64,000 nucleotides of DNA from contig NZ_JAMXMB010000040.1 in the NCBI RefSeq assembly GCF_024055635.1, positions 1-64,000 on the forward strand. Reading direction: 5' to 3'. Shown piece by piece: positions 33,688 to 43,194 of the stretch (the first letter of the stretch is position 1; every line of letters begins with the position of its first letter). A program made the position numbers and the translations under genes. The stretch is from Microbacterium yannicii. Lineage in GTDB: Bacteria > Actinomycetota > Actinomycetes > Actinomycetales > Microbacteriaceae. The notes beneath the pieces were generated by a model. The model had not been told where the DNA came from and did no database searches. It was given only the letters and a program-made list of their open reading frames with translations.

Positions 33688-35385
33688 TCAGAACAGGTTG
33701 TACAGCTGGGCGAGGGGGAGGGATGCCGCGGGCGCCGGTTCGACGTCCTCGCCGTCGATCGCGATCTCGAAGGTGTCGGGGCGGATGCGGATGGAGGGCA
33801 GCACGTCGTTGTTCTTCATGTCGGCCTTGCCGATGTGACGTGTGGGCTCGACGGCTGCGAGCCGCCGGCGCAGACCGAGTGTCTCGGCGAGGCCGTCCTC
33901 GAGGGCCGCGGGCGAGACATAGGTGACCGACAGGTCGGCCCCGATCGTGTCGCCGAAGGACGGTCGCATCATGACGGGCTGCGGTGTCGGGATCGACGCG
34001 TTCGGGTCGCCGAGCGCGGCCCACGCGATCGCTCCGCCCTTGATGACCACGGCCGGGCGGACGCCGAAGAACTTCGGGTCCCACACCGTCAGGTCGGCGA
34101 GCTTGCCGACCTCGATCGATCCGACGTCGTAGGCGATGCCGTGGGCGATCGCGGGGTTGATCGTGTACTTCGCCACATAGCGCCGCGCGCGCTCGTTGTC
34201 GGCCGGCATCCCCCCGTCCAGCGGGCCGCGACGGTGCTTCATGACGTGCGCCACCTGCCAGGTGCGCGTGACCACTTCGCCGATGCGGCCCATGGCCTGC
34301 GCGTCGGACGAGGTCACCGACAGCGCTCCGATGTCGTGGAGGATGTCTTCCGCGGCGATCGTCGTGGCGCGGATGCGGGACTCCGCGAACGCGAGATCCT
34401 CCGGCACCGCGGGGTTGAGGTGGTGGCAGACCATCAGCATGTCGAGGTGCTCGGCGACGGTGTTCATGGTGTGAGGCAGCGTCGGGTTCGTCGATCCCGG
34501 GATCACGTTCGGCAGGCCCGCGATCGACAGGATGTCGGGCGCGTGACCGCCACCGGCGCCTTCGACGTGGAACGCGTGGATCGAGCGTCCGCCCATCGCC
34601 GCGATGGTCGACTCGACGAAGCCGGCCTCGTTCAGCGAGTCCGAGTGCAGGGCGACCTGTAGACCCCACTCCTCGGCGGCGCGCAGCGATGCGTCGATCG
34701 CGGCGGGGGAGGAGCCCCAGTCCTCGTGCACCTTGTAGCCCGCGGCGCCCGCGAGCGCCTGCTCCTTCAGCGCAGCCATGGACACGGTGTTGCCCTTGCC
34801 GAGAAGCAGGACGTTGACGGGGAGGGGGTCGAGCGCGCGGTGCATCGCGGACAGGTGCCAGGCGCCCGGAGTGACGGTCGTCGCCTTCGATCCCTCGGAG
34901 GGGCCGGTGCCGCCGCCCACGATCGTGGTGATCCCGGTCGCGAGGGCCTCGTGGATCTGCGAGGGCGAGAGCAGGTGGACGTGCGAGTCGATCGCGCCGG
35001 CGGTGACGATGCGGCCCTCGCCGGAGATGACGTCGGTCGAGGGCCCGATGATCATGTCGATGCCGTCGCTGATGTCGGGATTGCCGGCATGGCCGATTCC
35101 GACGATGCGACCGTCACGGATGCCGATGTCGGCGCGGATGATGCCCCACCAGTCCAGGATGATCGCGTTGGTGATGACGGTGTCGAGCGCGCCGCCCGCC
35201 CGGGTCGTCGTGGCCTGCGCCATCGATTCGCGGATGGACTTGCCGCCGCCGAAGACGGCCTCCTCTCCGCCCGCGGTGAGGTCGCGCTCGATCTGTATCC
35301 ACAGATCGGTGTCGCCCAGACGCACCTCGTCGCCGACGGTCGGGCCGTAGATGGCGGCGTACCGCGACCGGTCAAGCCAGACCAT
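33688..35385 (-). CDS. ureC: Urease alpha subunit
   Basis: This 565-residue catalytic subunit hydrolyses urea to ammonia and carbamate at a dinickel site. All key residues are seen: His135 and His137 in SHVHLL, the carbamylated Lys218 in GYKVHEDWG, His247, His273 in HAFHVEGAGGGH, the flap Cys320-His321 in MVCHHL, and Asp361 in TSSDAQAMG. The length is normal (about 567). The first 14 bases overlap the ureB end, so UreB and UreC are coupled. The gene is full length and looks active. Confidence 0.97.
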   Translation of the reverse strand: MVWLDRSRYAAIYGPTVGDEVRLGDTDLWIQIERDLTAGGEEAVFGGGKSIRESMAQATTTRAGGALDTVITNAIILDWWGIIRADIGIRDGRIVGIGHAGNPDISDGIDMIIGPSTDVISGEGRIVTAGAIDSHVHLLSPSQIHEALATGITTIVGGGTGPSEGSKATTVTPGAWHLSAMHRALDPLPVNVLLLGKGNTVSMAALKEQALAGAAGYKVHEDWGSSPAAIDASLRAAEEWGLQVALHSDSLNEAGFVESTIAAMGGRSIHAFHVEGAGGGHAPDILSIAGLPNVIPGSTNPTLPHTMNTVAEHLDMLMVCHHLNPAVPEDLAFAESRIRATTIAAEDILHDIGALSVTSSDAQAMGRIGEVVTRTWQVAHVMKHRRGPLDGGMPADNERARRYVAKYTINPAIAHGIAYDVGSIEVGKLADLTVWDPKFFGVRPAVVIKGGAIAWAALGDPNASIPTPQPVMMRPSFGDTIGADLSVTYVSPAALEDGLAETLGLRRRLAAVEPTRHIGKADMKNNDVLPSIRIRPDTFEIAIDGEDVEPAPAASLPLAQLYNLF

Positions 35386-35722
35386 CGAGCAGCTCCTCTC
35401 CGTCGGTCTTGATCCGGATGCCGGGGACCCGACGGGCGCCGCGCAGCGCGACGGCGTCGAGCTCTCGCGATGCCCCCGGCTCGAAACGCTGCGAGGTTCC
35501 GGACGCGATGTCGAGGCGGAACCCGTGCGCCCGCACGCGGTCGAACTGCAGTGCCGGATTCACATCGGGGAGGTGGATGTGCGAGCCGATCTGGATCGGC
35601 CGATCGCCGGTGTTCACGAACACGAGCCGGATGCGCTCCGTCTCGCTCCGATCGGCGTTGAGCTCGATGCGTCCCGGTCGGATCCGGTAGGCGCCGGGGC
35701 CCTGGAAGGTAGCGGATGCCAC
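35372..35722 (-). CDS. ureB: Urease beta subunit
   Basis: This 116-residue protein is a separate UreB subunit, as in most bacteria other than Helicobacter. Typical parts are IELNADRSETERIRLVFVNTGDRPIQIGSHIHLPDVN and ALRGARRVPGI. It packs against UreC near the active site. It lies 9 bases downstream of ureA and overlaps the ureC start. Confidence 0.95.
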   Translation of the reverse strand: MASATFQGPGAYRIRPGRIELNADRSETERIRLVFVNTGDRPIQIGSHIHLPDVNPALQFDRVRAHGFRLDIASGTSQRFEPGASRELDAVALRGARRVPGIRIKTDGEELLDGLA

Positions 35723-35731
35723 AGCGACTCC

Positions 35732-36034
35732 TCAGTCGATCGGGTGGTGGACGGTGACGAGCTTGCGACCATCCGGAAAGGTCGCCTCCACCTGCACGTC
35801 CGCGAGCATCTCGGGAACGCCCGCCATCACCTGGTCCCGCGTGAGGACCGTGCGGCCCTCCTGCATCAGCTCGGCGACGCCACGGCCTTCCCGGGCCCGT
35901 TCGATCACCCAGGAGGACAGCAGAGCGACCGTCTCGGGGTGATTGAGCAGGATGCCGCGCTCGAGCCGGTCGCGGGCGACCATCGCTGCGACCGACAACA
36001 GGAGCTTCTCGGTTTCGGCGGGCGTGAAGTGCAT
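35732..36034 (-). CDS. ureA: Urease gamma subunit
   Basis: This 100-residue protein is a normal-length UreA: MHFTPAETEKLLLSVAAMVA at the start and the NHPETVALLSSWVIERAREG region typical of the family. It is the first gene of the operon ureA-ureB-ureC-ureF-ureG-ureD-Ni permease. GGAGG lies 5 bases before the ATG. The upstream region is shared with the divergent urea transporter. Confidence 0.96.
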   Translation of the reverse strand: MHFTPAETEKLLLSVAAMVARDRLERGILLNHPETVALLSSWVIERAREGRGVAELMQEGRTVLTRDQVMAGVPEMLADVQVEATFPDGRKLVTVHHPID

Positions 36035-36492
36035 TCGGACCTCCGGCGGGTGATGTCAGAAGTGTGCCATATCGCCAGTATTCACCGGAGGTGGCGAAAA
36101 GCCGCCGGTCTCGGCATCCGGTCAACGAGCCCCGGAATCACGGTTCACCTGGCTCGCGGGGCGGCTGACGATTAACAGGATCGGAACAACCGAGAAATGT
36201 CAGAGCAATGTCACGCGCCCATGCTGGCAATGACCGCAGCAGTCGGCGACCACCTTCCGCCGATCCAACCGGCACGCGAAGCCCGGCACCAGCAGGCATC
36301 GAGACGCACCACCGGCCCACCTCTGCACCACACGTCTGACTCACCGATCAGCGCGCTCCGTCACACCCGCGACACGCCCTTCCTTCGGCGTTCCCGTGGG
36401 CGGTGCCGGTGCGACGGCGTCATCCGGCGTGCCCGCAGGACGGGCCATCACCCGAGAACGCACCACCTGCATCACACAGAAACGGAGTTCCC
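36035..36492. other. 458-bp divergent control region, urease versus urea transporter
   Basis: No gene is seen. A weak array at 36172-36209 reads TTAAC, GGAAC, GAAAT and GCAAT, each separated by exactly 6 bases. This 11-bp period matches the layout of GlnR boxes, the actinobacterial nitrogen regulator. Base matches to the consensus are only partial. The 3-prime part (about 36300-36480) is C-rich with no clear motif. No good -35/-10 pair stands out on either strand. Confidence 0.4.
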
Positions 36493-37800
36493 ATGACAAC
36501 GAACAGGACACGGCGGGCGCGCAGCCTGCTGGCCGTTCCCGCTCTCGCGGCGACGGTCGCCCTCGTGCTCGCCGGCTGCGGCTCCCGCGCCGGCGATGCT
36601 CCCACTGCCGCCGGATCGGATGCCGCAGCCCCGGCGAGCTGCATCGACACCTCCGGCGACACGATCAAGCTCGGCTTCCTCAATTCCCTCACCGGCGGCA
36701 TGGCCATCTCGGAGCAGACCGTCTCCAATGTCCTGCACATGGCCGCGGACGAGATCAACGCCGACGGCGGCATCCTCGGCAAGCAGATCGAGTACATCCA
36801 GGAAGACGGTGCCACCGACTGGCCCACCTTCGCGGAGAAGACCGAGAAGCTGCTCACCCAGGACTGCGTCGCCGCGATCTTCGGCGGCTGGACCTCGTCC
36901 TCTCGCAAGGCCGTAAAGCCCGTCGTTGAGGAGAACAACGGACTCTTCTTCTACCCGGTGCAGTACGAAGGCCTCGAGTCGTCGCCGAACATCTACTACA
37001 CCGGCGCGACCACCAACCAGCAGATCATCCCCGCGATGGACTACCTCGCCGCGCAGGGGGTGAAGACGCTGTTCCTCGCCGGCTCCGACTACGTGTTCCC
37101 GCGCACCGCGAACGCGATCATCAAGCTCTACGCCGAAGAGCTCGGCATCGAGATCGTCGGCGAGGAGTACGTGCCCCTCGACAAGGACGACTGGACCACC
37201 CAGGTGTCCAAGATCGTGGCGGCGAACCCCGATTTCGTCTTCAACACGATCAACGGCTCGTCGAACGTCGGCTTCGTCAAGGCCTACTACGACGCCGGTC
37301 TCACCCCGGAGACGACTCCGATCATCTCGGTGTCGATCGCCGAGGAGGAGGCGCCGGCGATGGGCCACGAAGTCACCGGCAACTACGCGTCGTGGAACTA
37401 CTTCCAGTCGATGGACACGCCCAACAACCCGGCGTTCATCGAGCGTTGGAAGGCCTACCCGGGCAGCAGCGGTGTCACCTCCGACCCGATGGAGGCGGCG
37501 TACATCTCGCTCTACCTCTACAAGGAGCTCGTCGAAGCGGCAGGTTCGTTCGAGGTCGACGACGTGAATGCGGCCGCCGCGGCGGGTGGGATCACCGTCG
37601 ATGCGCCGGAGGGCGTCGTCACGCTCGACGGCGAGAACCACCACATCTCGAAGCCCGGCAACATCGGCAAGATCAACGCCGAGAACCAGTTCGACATCGT
37701 CTGGTCGTCCGACGGCTTCATCGAGCCCGACCCGTACCTCGAGGGCTACGACTGGTTCCCCGCCGACGTCCGCGATGCGCTGGTAGCCGCCGCGGGCTGA
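36493..37800 (+). CDS. urtA: Urea ABC transporter substrate-binding lipoprotein
   Basis: This 435-residue lipoprotein captures urea outside the membrane. The signal peptide ends in LAGC with Cys29. The mature domain has IKLGFLNSLTGGMAISEQ, then GGWTSSSRKAVKPVVEE and YPVQYEGLESSPNIYYTGATTNQQ, which are strong UrtA/AmiC-family markers of the branched-chain type periplasmic-binding fold. The ATG at 36493 is internal to a longer frame; the signal peptide fixes it. It leads urtABCDE and is divergent from ureA. Confidence 0.95.
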   Translation: MTTNRTRRARSLLAVPALAATVALVLAGCGSRAGDAPTAAGSDAAAPASCIDTSGDTIKLGFLNSLTGGMAISEQTVSNVLHMAADEINADGGILGKQIEYIQEDGATDWPTFAEKTEKLLTQDCVAAIFGGWTSSSRKAVKPVVEENNGLFFYPVQYEGLESSPNIYYTGATTNQQIIPAMDYLAAQGVKTLFLAGSDYVFPRTANAIIKLYAEELGIEIVGEEYVPLDKDDWTTQVSKIVAANPDFVFNTINGSSNVGFVKAYYDAGLTPETTPIISVSIAEEEAPAMGHEVTGNYASWNYFQSMDTPNNPAFIERWKAYPGSSGVTSDPMEAAYISLYLYKELVEAAGSFEVDDVNAAAAAGGITVDAPEGVVTLDGENHHISKPGNIGKINAENQFDIVWSSDGFIEPDPYLEGYDWFPADVRDALVAAAG

Positions 37801-37814
37801 TCCTCACCGGAGCC

Positions 37815-37846
37815 GGGGTCCCGTGTCCACGCGGGCACGGGACCCC
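37815..37846 (+). other. Hairpin between urtA and urtB
   Basis: An 11-bp perfect stem (GGGGTCCCGTG with CACGGGACCCC) encloses a 10-base loop, without a T tract. The position mirrors the malE-malF hairpin and probably enriches urtA mRNA over the permease genes. Confidence 0.65.
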
Positions 37847-37893
37847 GCTCCCACACCGCTCCAGACTCCCGACCGCACAGAGAGCGAAAGCAC

Positions 37894-38778
37894 GTGGATG
37901 CACTCTTACCGCCCCTGCTGAACGGCACCGCGCTAGGTGCGCTGCTGCTGCTGGCAGCGCTCGGGCTCACCCTCACCTTCGGCCAGATGGGGGTGATCAA
38001 CATGGCGCACGGCGAGTTCATCATGGCCGGCGCCTTCATCGCCTATGTGACCCAGCTGGTCGTCACCTCGAGCAACATCTCCATCCTGCTCGCGCTGCCG
38101 CTGGCGTTCCTCGGGGCGGGTCTGCTCGGCCTGCTTCTCGAGATCGGCATCATCCAGTGGATGTATCGGCGGCCGCTCGACACGCTGCTGGTCACGGTCG
38201 GGGTGGCGCTCATCCTGCAGCAGGTCGCGCTGCAGATCTTCCCCGCGCAGGGCGTCCCGGTGGAGGCCCCCGGGTGGCTCGACGGGCAGATCGACGTCTT
38301 CGGCTACGCCTGGCCGCTTCGGCAGGTGTTCACCATCGTGCTGGCCGCCGTGTGCCTGGTCGCATTGGCGGCGTGGCTGAAGTACTCGTCCTTCGGGCGC
38401 CGGATCAGGGCGACGGTTCAGAACCGCGATCTCGCCGAGACCAGCGGCATCCGCACCCGCAACATCGACCGCATCACCTTCTTCGTCGGTTCGGGCCTCG
38501 CCGGTGTCGCCGGCGTCGCCGCCTCCCTGATCGGCGGCACGAATTCTCAGATGGGCACGCAGTACATCATCCCCGCGTTCCTCGTGGTCGTCGCGGGAGG
38601 TGTCGGCCAGATCAAGGGCACGGTGATCGCCGCGTGGGCCCTGGGCATCGCGCTGTCGTTCTTCGCCGACTGGACGACCGGGAGCATGGCGCAAGTGCTC
38701 GCCTTCGTGCTGCTCGTCGTATTCCTGCAGTTCCGCCCACAGGGCCTCTTCACGGTCCGCACCCGGGGGTTGACATGA
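37894..38778 (+). CDS. urtB: Urea ABC transporter permease UrtB
   Basis: This 294-residue LivH-like permease has eight or so helices. GLTLTFGQMGVINMAHGEFIMAGAF is the signature of UrtB/LivH proteins. The conserved cytoplasmic loop reads RRIRATVQNRDLAETSGI. It starts at GTG 37894, after a purine-rich AGAGAGCGAAAG. It overlaps urtC by 4 bases (ATGA). Confidence 0.94.
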   Translation: MDALLPPLLNGTALGALLLLAALGLTLTFGQMGVINMAHGEFIMAGAFIAYVTQLVVTSSNISILLALPLAFLGAGLLGLLLEIGIIQWMYRRPLDTLLVTVGVALILQQVALQIFPAQGVPVEAPGWLDGQIDVFGYAWPLRQVFTIVLAAVCLVALAAWLKYSSFGRRIRATVQNRDLAETSGIRTRNIDRITFFVGSGLAGVAGVAASLIGGTNSQMGTQYIIPAFLVVVAGGVGQIKGTVIAAWALGIALSFFADWTTGSMAQVLAFVLLVVFLQFRPQGLFTVRTRGLT

Positions 38779-39908
38779 CCAAACTCAAGCCGTGGCTTCC
38801 GCTGATCGGCATCGCGGTGTTCGCCGTGCTGCTCCTGGTGGTCGCGCCAGCCGTCCTCTCCATGCACTGGATCAACAACCTCGGCAAGTACTGCTGCTGG
38901 GCGATCGCGGCAGTCGGGATCGGCCTCGCCTGGGGTCGCGGAGGAATGCTCGTCCTCGGTCAGGGCGTCTTCTTCGGGCTCGGTGCCTACGCCATGGCGA
39001 TGCACCTCACGCTGGAGAGCACGGCACCGGGCGGCCTCCCCGTCTTCATGATCCTGTACGACCCGTCGGCGTCGCTTCCGGCCTTCTGGGAGCCGTTCCG
39101 CAGTGACGCGTTCACGCTGGCGGCCATCCTGCTGCTGCCGGTCATCGTGGCCGGCGTGCTCGGCTACGCCCTGTTCAAGCGGAGGATCAAAGGGGCGTAC
39201 TTCGCGATCCTGTCCCAGGCGCTCGCCGTGGCCCTCGCCGTCCTCATCAGCTCGACGATCCGCGAGACCGGTGGCGATACCGGGCTCAGCGACTTCAAGT
39301 ACTTCTTCGGGTACGTCCTGAACGACGACGCGAACAAGGTCATGGTCTTCATGATCGCCGCGTCGCTGCTCATCCTGTGCCTGCTCGCGGTGTGGCAGCT
39401 CAACCGCAGCCGCTTCGGCGAGCTGCTGATCGCCACCCGCGACGCCGAGGAGCGCGTGCGGTTCCTCGGCTACGACCCCGCCAACATCAAACTGGTCGCC
39501 TACGTGGTCGCCGCCGTCATGGCCAGCATCGCGGGAGCCCTCTTCGTTCCGATCGTCGGCATCATCACCCCGGCCGAGATCGGCGCCTCGGCCTCGATCC
39601 TCATGATCGCCGGAGTGGCGCTCGGAGGCCGCGCCTCGCTCTTCGGCCCGGCTCTCGGCGCGATGGCCATCGGATGGGGACAGTCGAGTCTCGGGTCCAG
39701 CTGGCCGGACGGGTGGATCTACATCCTGGGGCTGGTCTTCATCCTGGTGACGCTCTTCCTCCCGATGGGCCTGTCGTCGCTGTTCGCGAAGGCGAAGGGT
39801 CTGGTGTGGCGCCCGCGCGACACACCGCCCGCTTCGCTGCCCGACCCGGCACCCGTGCTGGAGCGCGTCGAAGAGCCCGGGCGCGTCGCAGAGGAGGTGG
39901 CGAAGTGA
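38775..39908 (+). CDS. urtC: Urea ABC transporter permease UrtC
   Basis: This 377-residue LivM-like permease is the partner of UrtB. Typical UrtC sequences are GKYCCWAIAAVGIGLAWGRGGMLVLGQGVFFGLGAY and DTGLSDFKYFFGY. The loop IATRDAEERVRFLGYDPANIKL is the LivM coupling helix region. The C-terminal 35 residues are a Pro/Glu-rich cytoplasmic tail. Start and stop both overlap neighbours by 4 bases. Confidence 0.94.
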   Translation: MTKLKPWLPLIGIAVFAVLLLVVAPAVLSMHWINNLGKYCCWAIAAVGIGLAWGRGGMLVLGQGVFFGLGAYAMAMHLTLESTAPGGLPVFMILYDPSASLPAFWEPFRSDAFTLAAILLLPVIVAGVLGYALFKRRIKGAYFAILSQALAVALAVLISSTIRETGGDTGLSDFKYFFGYVLNDDANKVMVFMIAASLLILCLLAVWQLNRSRFGELLIATRDAEERVRFLGYDPANIKLVAYVVAAVMASIAGALFVPIVGIITPAEIGASASILMIAGVALGGRASLFGPALGAMAIGWGQSSLGSSWPDGWIYILGLVFILVTLFLPMGLSSLFAKAKGLVWRPRDTPPASLPDPAPVLERVEEPGRVAEEVAK

Positions 39909-40729
39909 CCGCCGCCGAGGATCAATCGCTCGTCGTCACCGACCTCCGGGTCGAGTTCGATGGCTTCGTCGCGGTCGGCGGCGTCTCGTTCGACGCCCAC
40001 CCGGGTGAAGTCCGCTTCCTCATCGGCCCGAACGGCGCCGGCAAGACCACCTGCATCGACGCCATCACCGGCCTGTCCAAGGGCACGGGCTCGGTCACGC
40101 TCGCAGGGCAGGAGCTCCTGGGCAAGTCGACCCAGAAGATCGTGCGGCTCGGAGTCGGGCGCACCTTCCAGACCGCGAGCGTCTTCGAGCAGCTCTCCGT
40201 GCTGCAGAACCTCGACATCGCGGCGGGGCTGCACCGCTCCTCGCTGTCGCTGCTGCGAGCGCGCCGCGGCGTCGACCCGGCGATCGAGTCGGCGCTGGAG
40301 GAGACCGGCCTCAGCGGTGAGCGCGACACACCCGCCGGCATCCTGTCCCATGGCCAGAAGCAGTGGCTGGAGATCGGCATGATGCTCGTGCAGGAACCGC
40401 GCGCCCTCCTGCTCGACGAGCCCGTGGCCGGAATGAGCCAGGATGAGCGCACCGCCACGGGGGAGCTGCTGCAGCGGATCGCCCAGCGACGAATCGTCCT
40501 GGTGGTCGAACACGACATGGACTTCATGCGCCGCTACGCGTCGCGCGTCACCGTGTTGCACCAGGGCAAGGTGCTCTCAGAGGGGGCGGTCGCGCACGTG
40601 CAGGCCGACCCCCGGGTTCAGGAGGTCTATCTCGGCACGGCCGGCGCGGCCACCACTGCCGCGATGGCCGTGATGCCCGATGCGACGACGGCGACCGCCG
40701 ATGCCGCACTGCAGGAAGAGGGAGTCTGA
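39905..40729 (+). CDS. urtD: Urea ABC transporter ATP-binding protein UrtD
   Basis: This 274-residue LivG-like ATPase has Walker A GPNGAGKTT at residues 41-49, a signature LSHGQKQWLEIGM instead of LSGGQ (normal for UrtD), and Walker B ALLLDEPVAGM. The GTG start overlaps the urtC stop (GTGA). The C-terminal 25 residues are Ala/Thr-rich and probably disordered. Confidence 0.94.
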   Translation: MTAAEDQSLVVTDLRVEFDGFVAVGGVSFDAHPGEVRFLIGPNGAGKTTCIDAITGLSKGTGSVTLAGQELLGKSTQKIVRLGVGRTFQTASVFEQLSVLQNLDIAAGLHRSSLSLLRARRGVDPAIESALEETGLSGERDTPAGILSHGQKQWLEIGMMLVQEPRALLLDEPVAGMSQDERTATGELLQRIAQRRIVLVVEHDMDFMRRYASRVTVLHQGKVLSEGAVAHVQADPRVQEVYLGTAGAATTAAMAVMPDATTATADAALQEEGV

Positions 40730-40730
40730 C

Positions 40731-41414
40731 GTGCTCGAGCTGAATGAGATCCAGGCGGGGTACGGACCGACCCTCGTGCTGCACGGTGTGACACTGCCCG
40801 CCGCCAAGGTGGTGGCCGTGCTCGGTCACAACGGCGCCGGCAAGTCGACGCTGCTGCGCGTCGCCATCGGGCTCATCAAGCCGCGGAGCGGTCAGGTGAT
40901 CTTCGACGGCGACGACGTCACGTCGCTGCCGCCCAACAAGCGCGTCGCGCGTGGCATGGCGTATGTCCCGCAGGGGCAGCAGTCCTTCCCGCAGCTCACG
41001 ACCATGGAGAATCTGCAGCTCGTCGCGGACGGTCGCAAGCGCGGCAAGGTGCTCATCGAGCAGCAGCTGTCGCGGTTCCCCGCGTTGGAGAAGTTCGCGG
41101 GCCGCAAGGCCGGTCTGCTCTCGGGCGGGCAGCGCCAGCAGCTCGCGATCGCGCGGGCGCTCATCACCGAGCCGAAGATGCTCATCCTCGACGAGCCGAC
41201 GGAAGGCATCCAGCCCACGATCGTGGCCGAGATCGAGCACACGGTCATGCAGCTCGCGAGCGAGGGGCTGTCGGTTCTCCTCGTCGAGCAGCACATCGGC
41301 TTCGCGTTGGAGGCCGCCGACAAGTACCTCGTGCTCGCGAGCGGCTTCGTGTCCAGCGTGGGCGACGGGGGAGCCTCCGCCGCGGAAGGGGTGCGAGCGG
41401 CAATGGCGATCTAG
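40731..41414 (+). CDS. urtE: Urea ABC transporter ATP-binding protein UrtE
   Basis: This 227-residue LivF-like ATPase completes the UrtDE ATPase pair. Walker A GHNGAGKST is at residues 32-40, signature LLSGGQRQQLAIARAL and Walker B MLILDEPTEGIQP follow. The last motif TEGIQP is typical of UrtE. The GTG at 40731 is one base after the urtD stop. It is the last urt gene. Confidence 0.94.
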   Translation: MLELNEIQAGYGPTLVLHGVTLPAAKVVAVLGHNGAGKSTLLRVAIGLIKPRSGQVIFDGDDVTSLPPNKRVARGMAYVPQGQQSFPQLTTMENLQLVADGRKRGKVLIEQQLSRFPALEKFAGRKAGLLSGGQRQQLAIARALITEPKMLILDEPTEGIQPTIVAEIEHTVMQLASEGLSVLLVEQHIGFALEAADKYLVLASGFVSSVGDGGASAAEGVRAAMAI

Positions 41415-41487
41415 CGCCGTCCGCCCGCAATGCGGCTGTAACACGCGGGGCGCACAATGAGCCTGACGCGAGCCGCAGGGGGTCCGG

Positions 41488-43194
41488 GTGGGCAGGGCAG
41501 ACAACGCGCGGGCAGCCGCCGAGGACAGCCTCGAAGACTACGCCTTCCGCTATGTCCCGCGATCGTTCCGGCGCTGGAGCGCCGGTTCCATCGGTGTCAC
41601 CGCCCTCGGCTCGATCGCCTTCCTCGCCGACTTCTCCATCGGCGCCAGCGGCGGGATCGAGCATGGCACGCACAACGCCGTTCTCGGCATCCTATTCGCA
41701 TCCATCACGATCTTCCTCGTCGGGCTGCCCATCGCCTACTACGCCGCCCGCTACAACCTCGATCTGGATCTCATCGCGCGCGGGTCGGGGTTCGGCTACT
41801 ACGGCTCGTCGATCACGACCGTCATCTTCGCGGTGTTCACGTGCATCTTCTTCGCCCTGGAGGGAGCGATCATGGCGCAGGGGCTGCACATCGCGGTCGC
41901 GATCCCGCTGCCGGTCGGCTACCTCATCTCCACGGTGGTGGTGATCCCCATCGTCATCTACGGCATGCGTGCACTCGAGCGGCTGCAGTTCTGGACCACG
42001 CCCCTGTGGCTCGCGCTGGCCCTCCTGCCGCTGCTCTGGGTGATCGTCTCCGATCCCGCAGCAGTGAGCGCGTTCGTCACGTTCCCCGGCGAGTCCGATG
42101 GGGAGGTCAGCTTCCAGGCGATCGTCGCGACGGCCGCCCTCTGCTTCGCCCTCACCCCACAGCTCGCCGAGCAGATCGACGTCATCCGGGCGATGCCCCC
42201 GCGTACTCCCCTGAATCGGCGGGCGTGGTGGGGTTCGCTGCTGTTCGCCGGACCCGGCTGGGTGATCTTCAGCGGCATCAAGCAGGTCATCGGGGTGTTC
42301 CTGGCGGTCTACCTCATCACGCGTGTCGATCCGCAGCTCGGTCAGAGGGCCGCCGAGCCGGTGCGGCAGTTCATCGCCCTCTACGAATCGATCATGCCGG
42401 AATGGCTGGCGATCGGGCTGGCGCTGGTTCTCGTCGTCGTCGCGCAGGTGAAGATCAACGTCACGAACGCCTACTCCGGCTCGCTCGCCTGGTCCAACGT
42501 CTACACCCGCCTGACCAAGACCTACCCGGGAAGATCCGTCTTCATCTTCTTCAACCTCGCCATCGCGCTCGCGCTGATGTGGATGGACGTCTTCAGCCTC
42601 ATCAGCTTCGTCCTCAGCCTGTACGCCAACGTCGTGATGGCCTGGCTGGTGACCATCGCCGCCGACATCGCCATCAACAAGCACCTCCTTCACCTCTCGC
42701 CGTTGTTCCCCGAATTCCGGCGCGGGATGCTGCGCGACTGGAATCCGGTCGGCCTCGTGTCGGTCGGTCTGGCGTCGCTGCTGTCGCTCGCGGCATTCGC
42801 GGGTGCGTTCGGAGAGGCGGTGCGGCCCCTCTCGGTACTGATCGCGATCGGCGTGGCGGTGGTCACGACGCCGCTCATGGCCGTGCTGACCCGGGGTCGG
42901 TACTACCTGCGACGCCAGACGGACGGCATCGCCTCACCGATCCTCGATGTCGACGGAAACCCGTCAGGTGAGCGGCTGCGCTGCCACGTCACCGGCTATA
43001 CGTTCGAGCGGCCGGATATGCTGGCGTCGGCGGAGCGCGGGACCTACGGCGAGACCCAGTACGTCTCGTCGCTCGCGCTCACGCTGGACGACTCGGATCG
43101 ATATCTCCTGCCCGCCGAGCCGGCGTCCCGGCAGAACGAATCCCCGGGACGGACCGCCGAGCAGGCCGAACGGCAGAAGGGACGAGGCGGATGA
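41488..43194 (+). CDS. NCS1-type purine/cytosine permease-like transporter
   Basis: This 568-residue membrane protein has about twelve helices and resembles the purine-cytosine permease (NCS1) family: GGIEHGTHNAVLGIL, RGSGFGYYGSSITTVIFAV and KINVTNAYSGSLAWSN fit the family. The last 70 residues form a hydrophilic cytoplasmic tail. Family members import cytosine, allantoin, uracil or hydantoins, all nitrogen sources. Its place 73 bases after urtE fits nitrogen scavenging, but the substrate cannot be assigned. The GTG is preceded by a G-rich stretch. It overlaps the first TetR gene by 4 bases. Confidence 0.75.
   Translation: MGRADNARAAAEDSLEDYAFRYVPRSFRRWSAGSIGVTALGSIAFLADFSIGASGGIEHGTHNAVLGILFASITIFLVGLPIAYYAARYNLDLDLIARGSGFGYYGSSITTVIFAVFTCIFFALEGAIMAQGLHIAVAIPLPVGYLISTVVVIPIVIYGMRALERLQFWTTPLWLALALLPLLWVIVSDPAAVSAFVTFPGESDGEVSFQAIVATAALCFALTPQLAEQIDVIRAMPPRTPLNRRAWWGSLLFAGPGWVIFSGIKQVIGVFLAVYLITRVDPQLGQRAAEPVRQFIALYESIMPEWLAIGLALVLVVVAQVKINVTNAYSGSLAWSNVYTRLTKTYPGRSVFIFFNLAIALALMWMDVFSLISFVLSLYANVVMAWLVTIAADIAINKHLLHLSPLFPEFRRGMLRDWNPVGLVSVGLASLLSLAAFAGAFGEAVRPLSVLIAIGVAVVTTPLMAVLTRGRYYLRRQTDGIASPILDVDGNPSGERLRCHVTGYTFERPDMLASAERGTYGETQYVSSLALTLDDSDRYLLPAEPASRQNESPGRTAEQAERQKGRGG

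Noticed and set aside
41488..43194. A firm substrate (cytosine, allantoin or other) for the NCS1 permease
   Set aside because: Substrate residues cannot be assigned from sequence alone and no catabolic gene for such a compound is adjacent.
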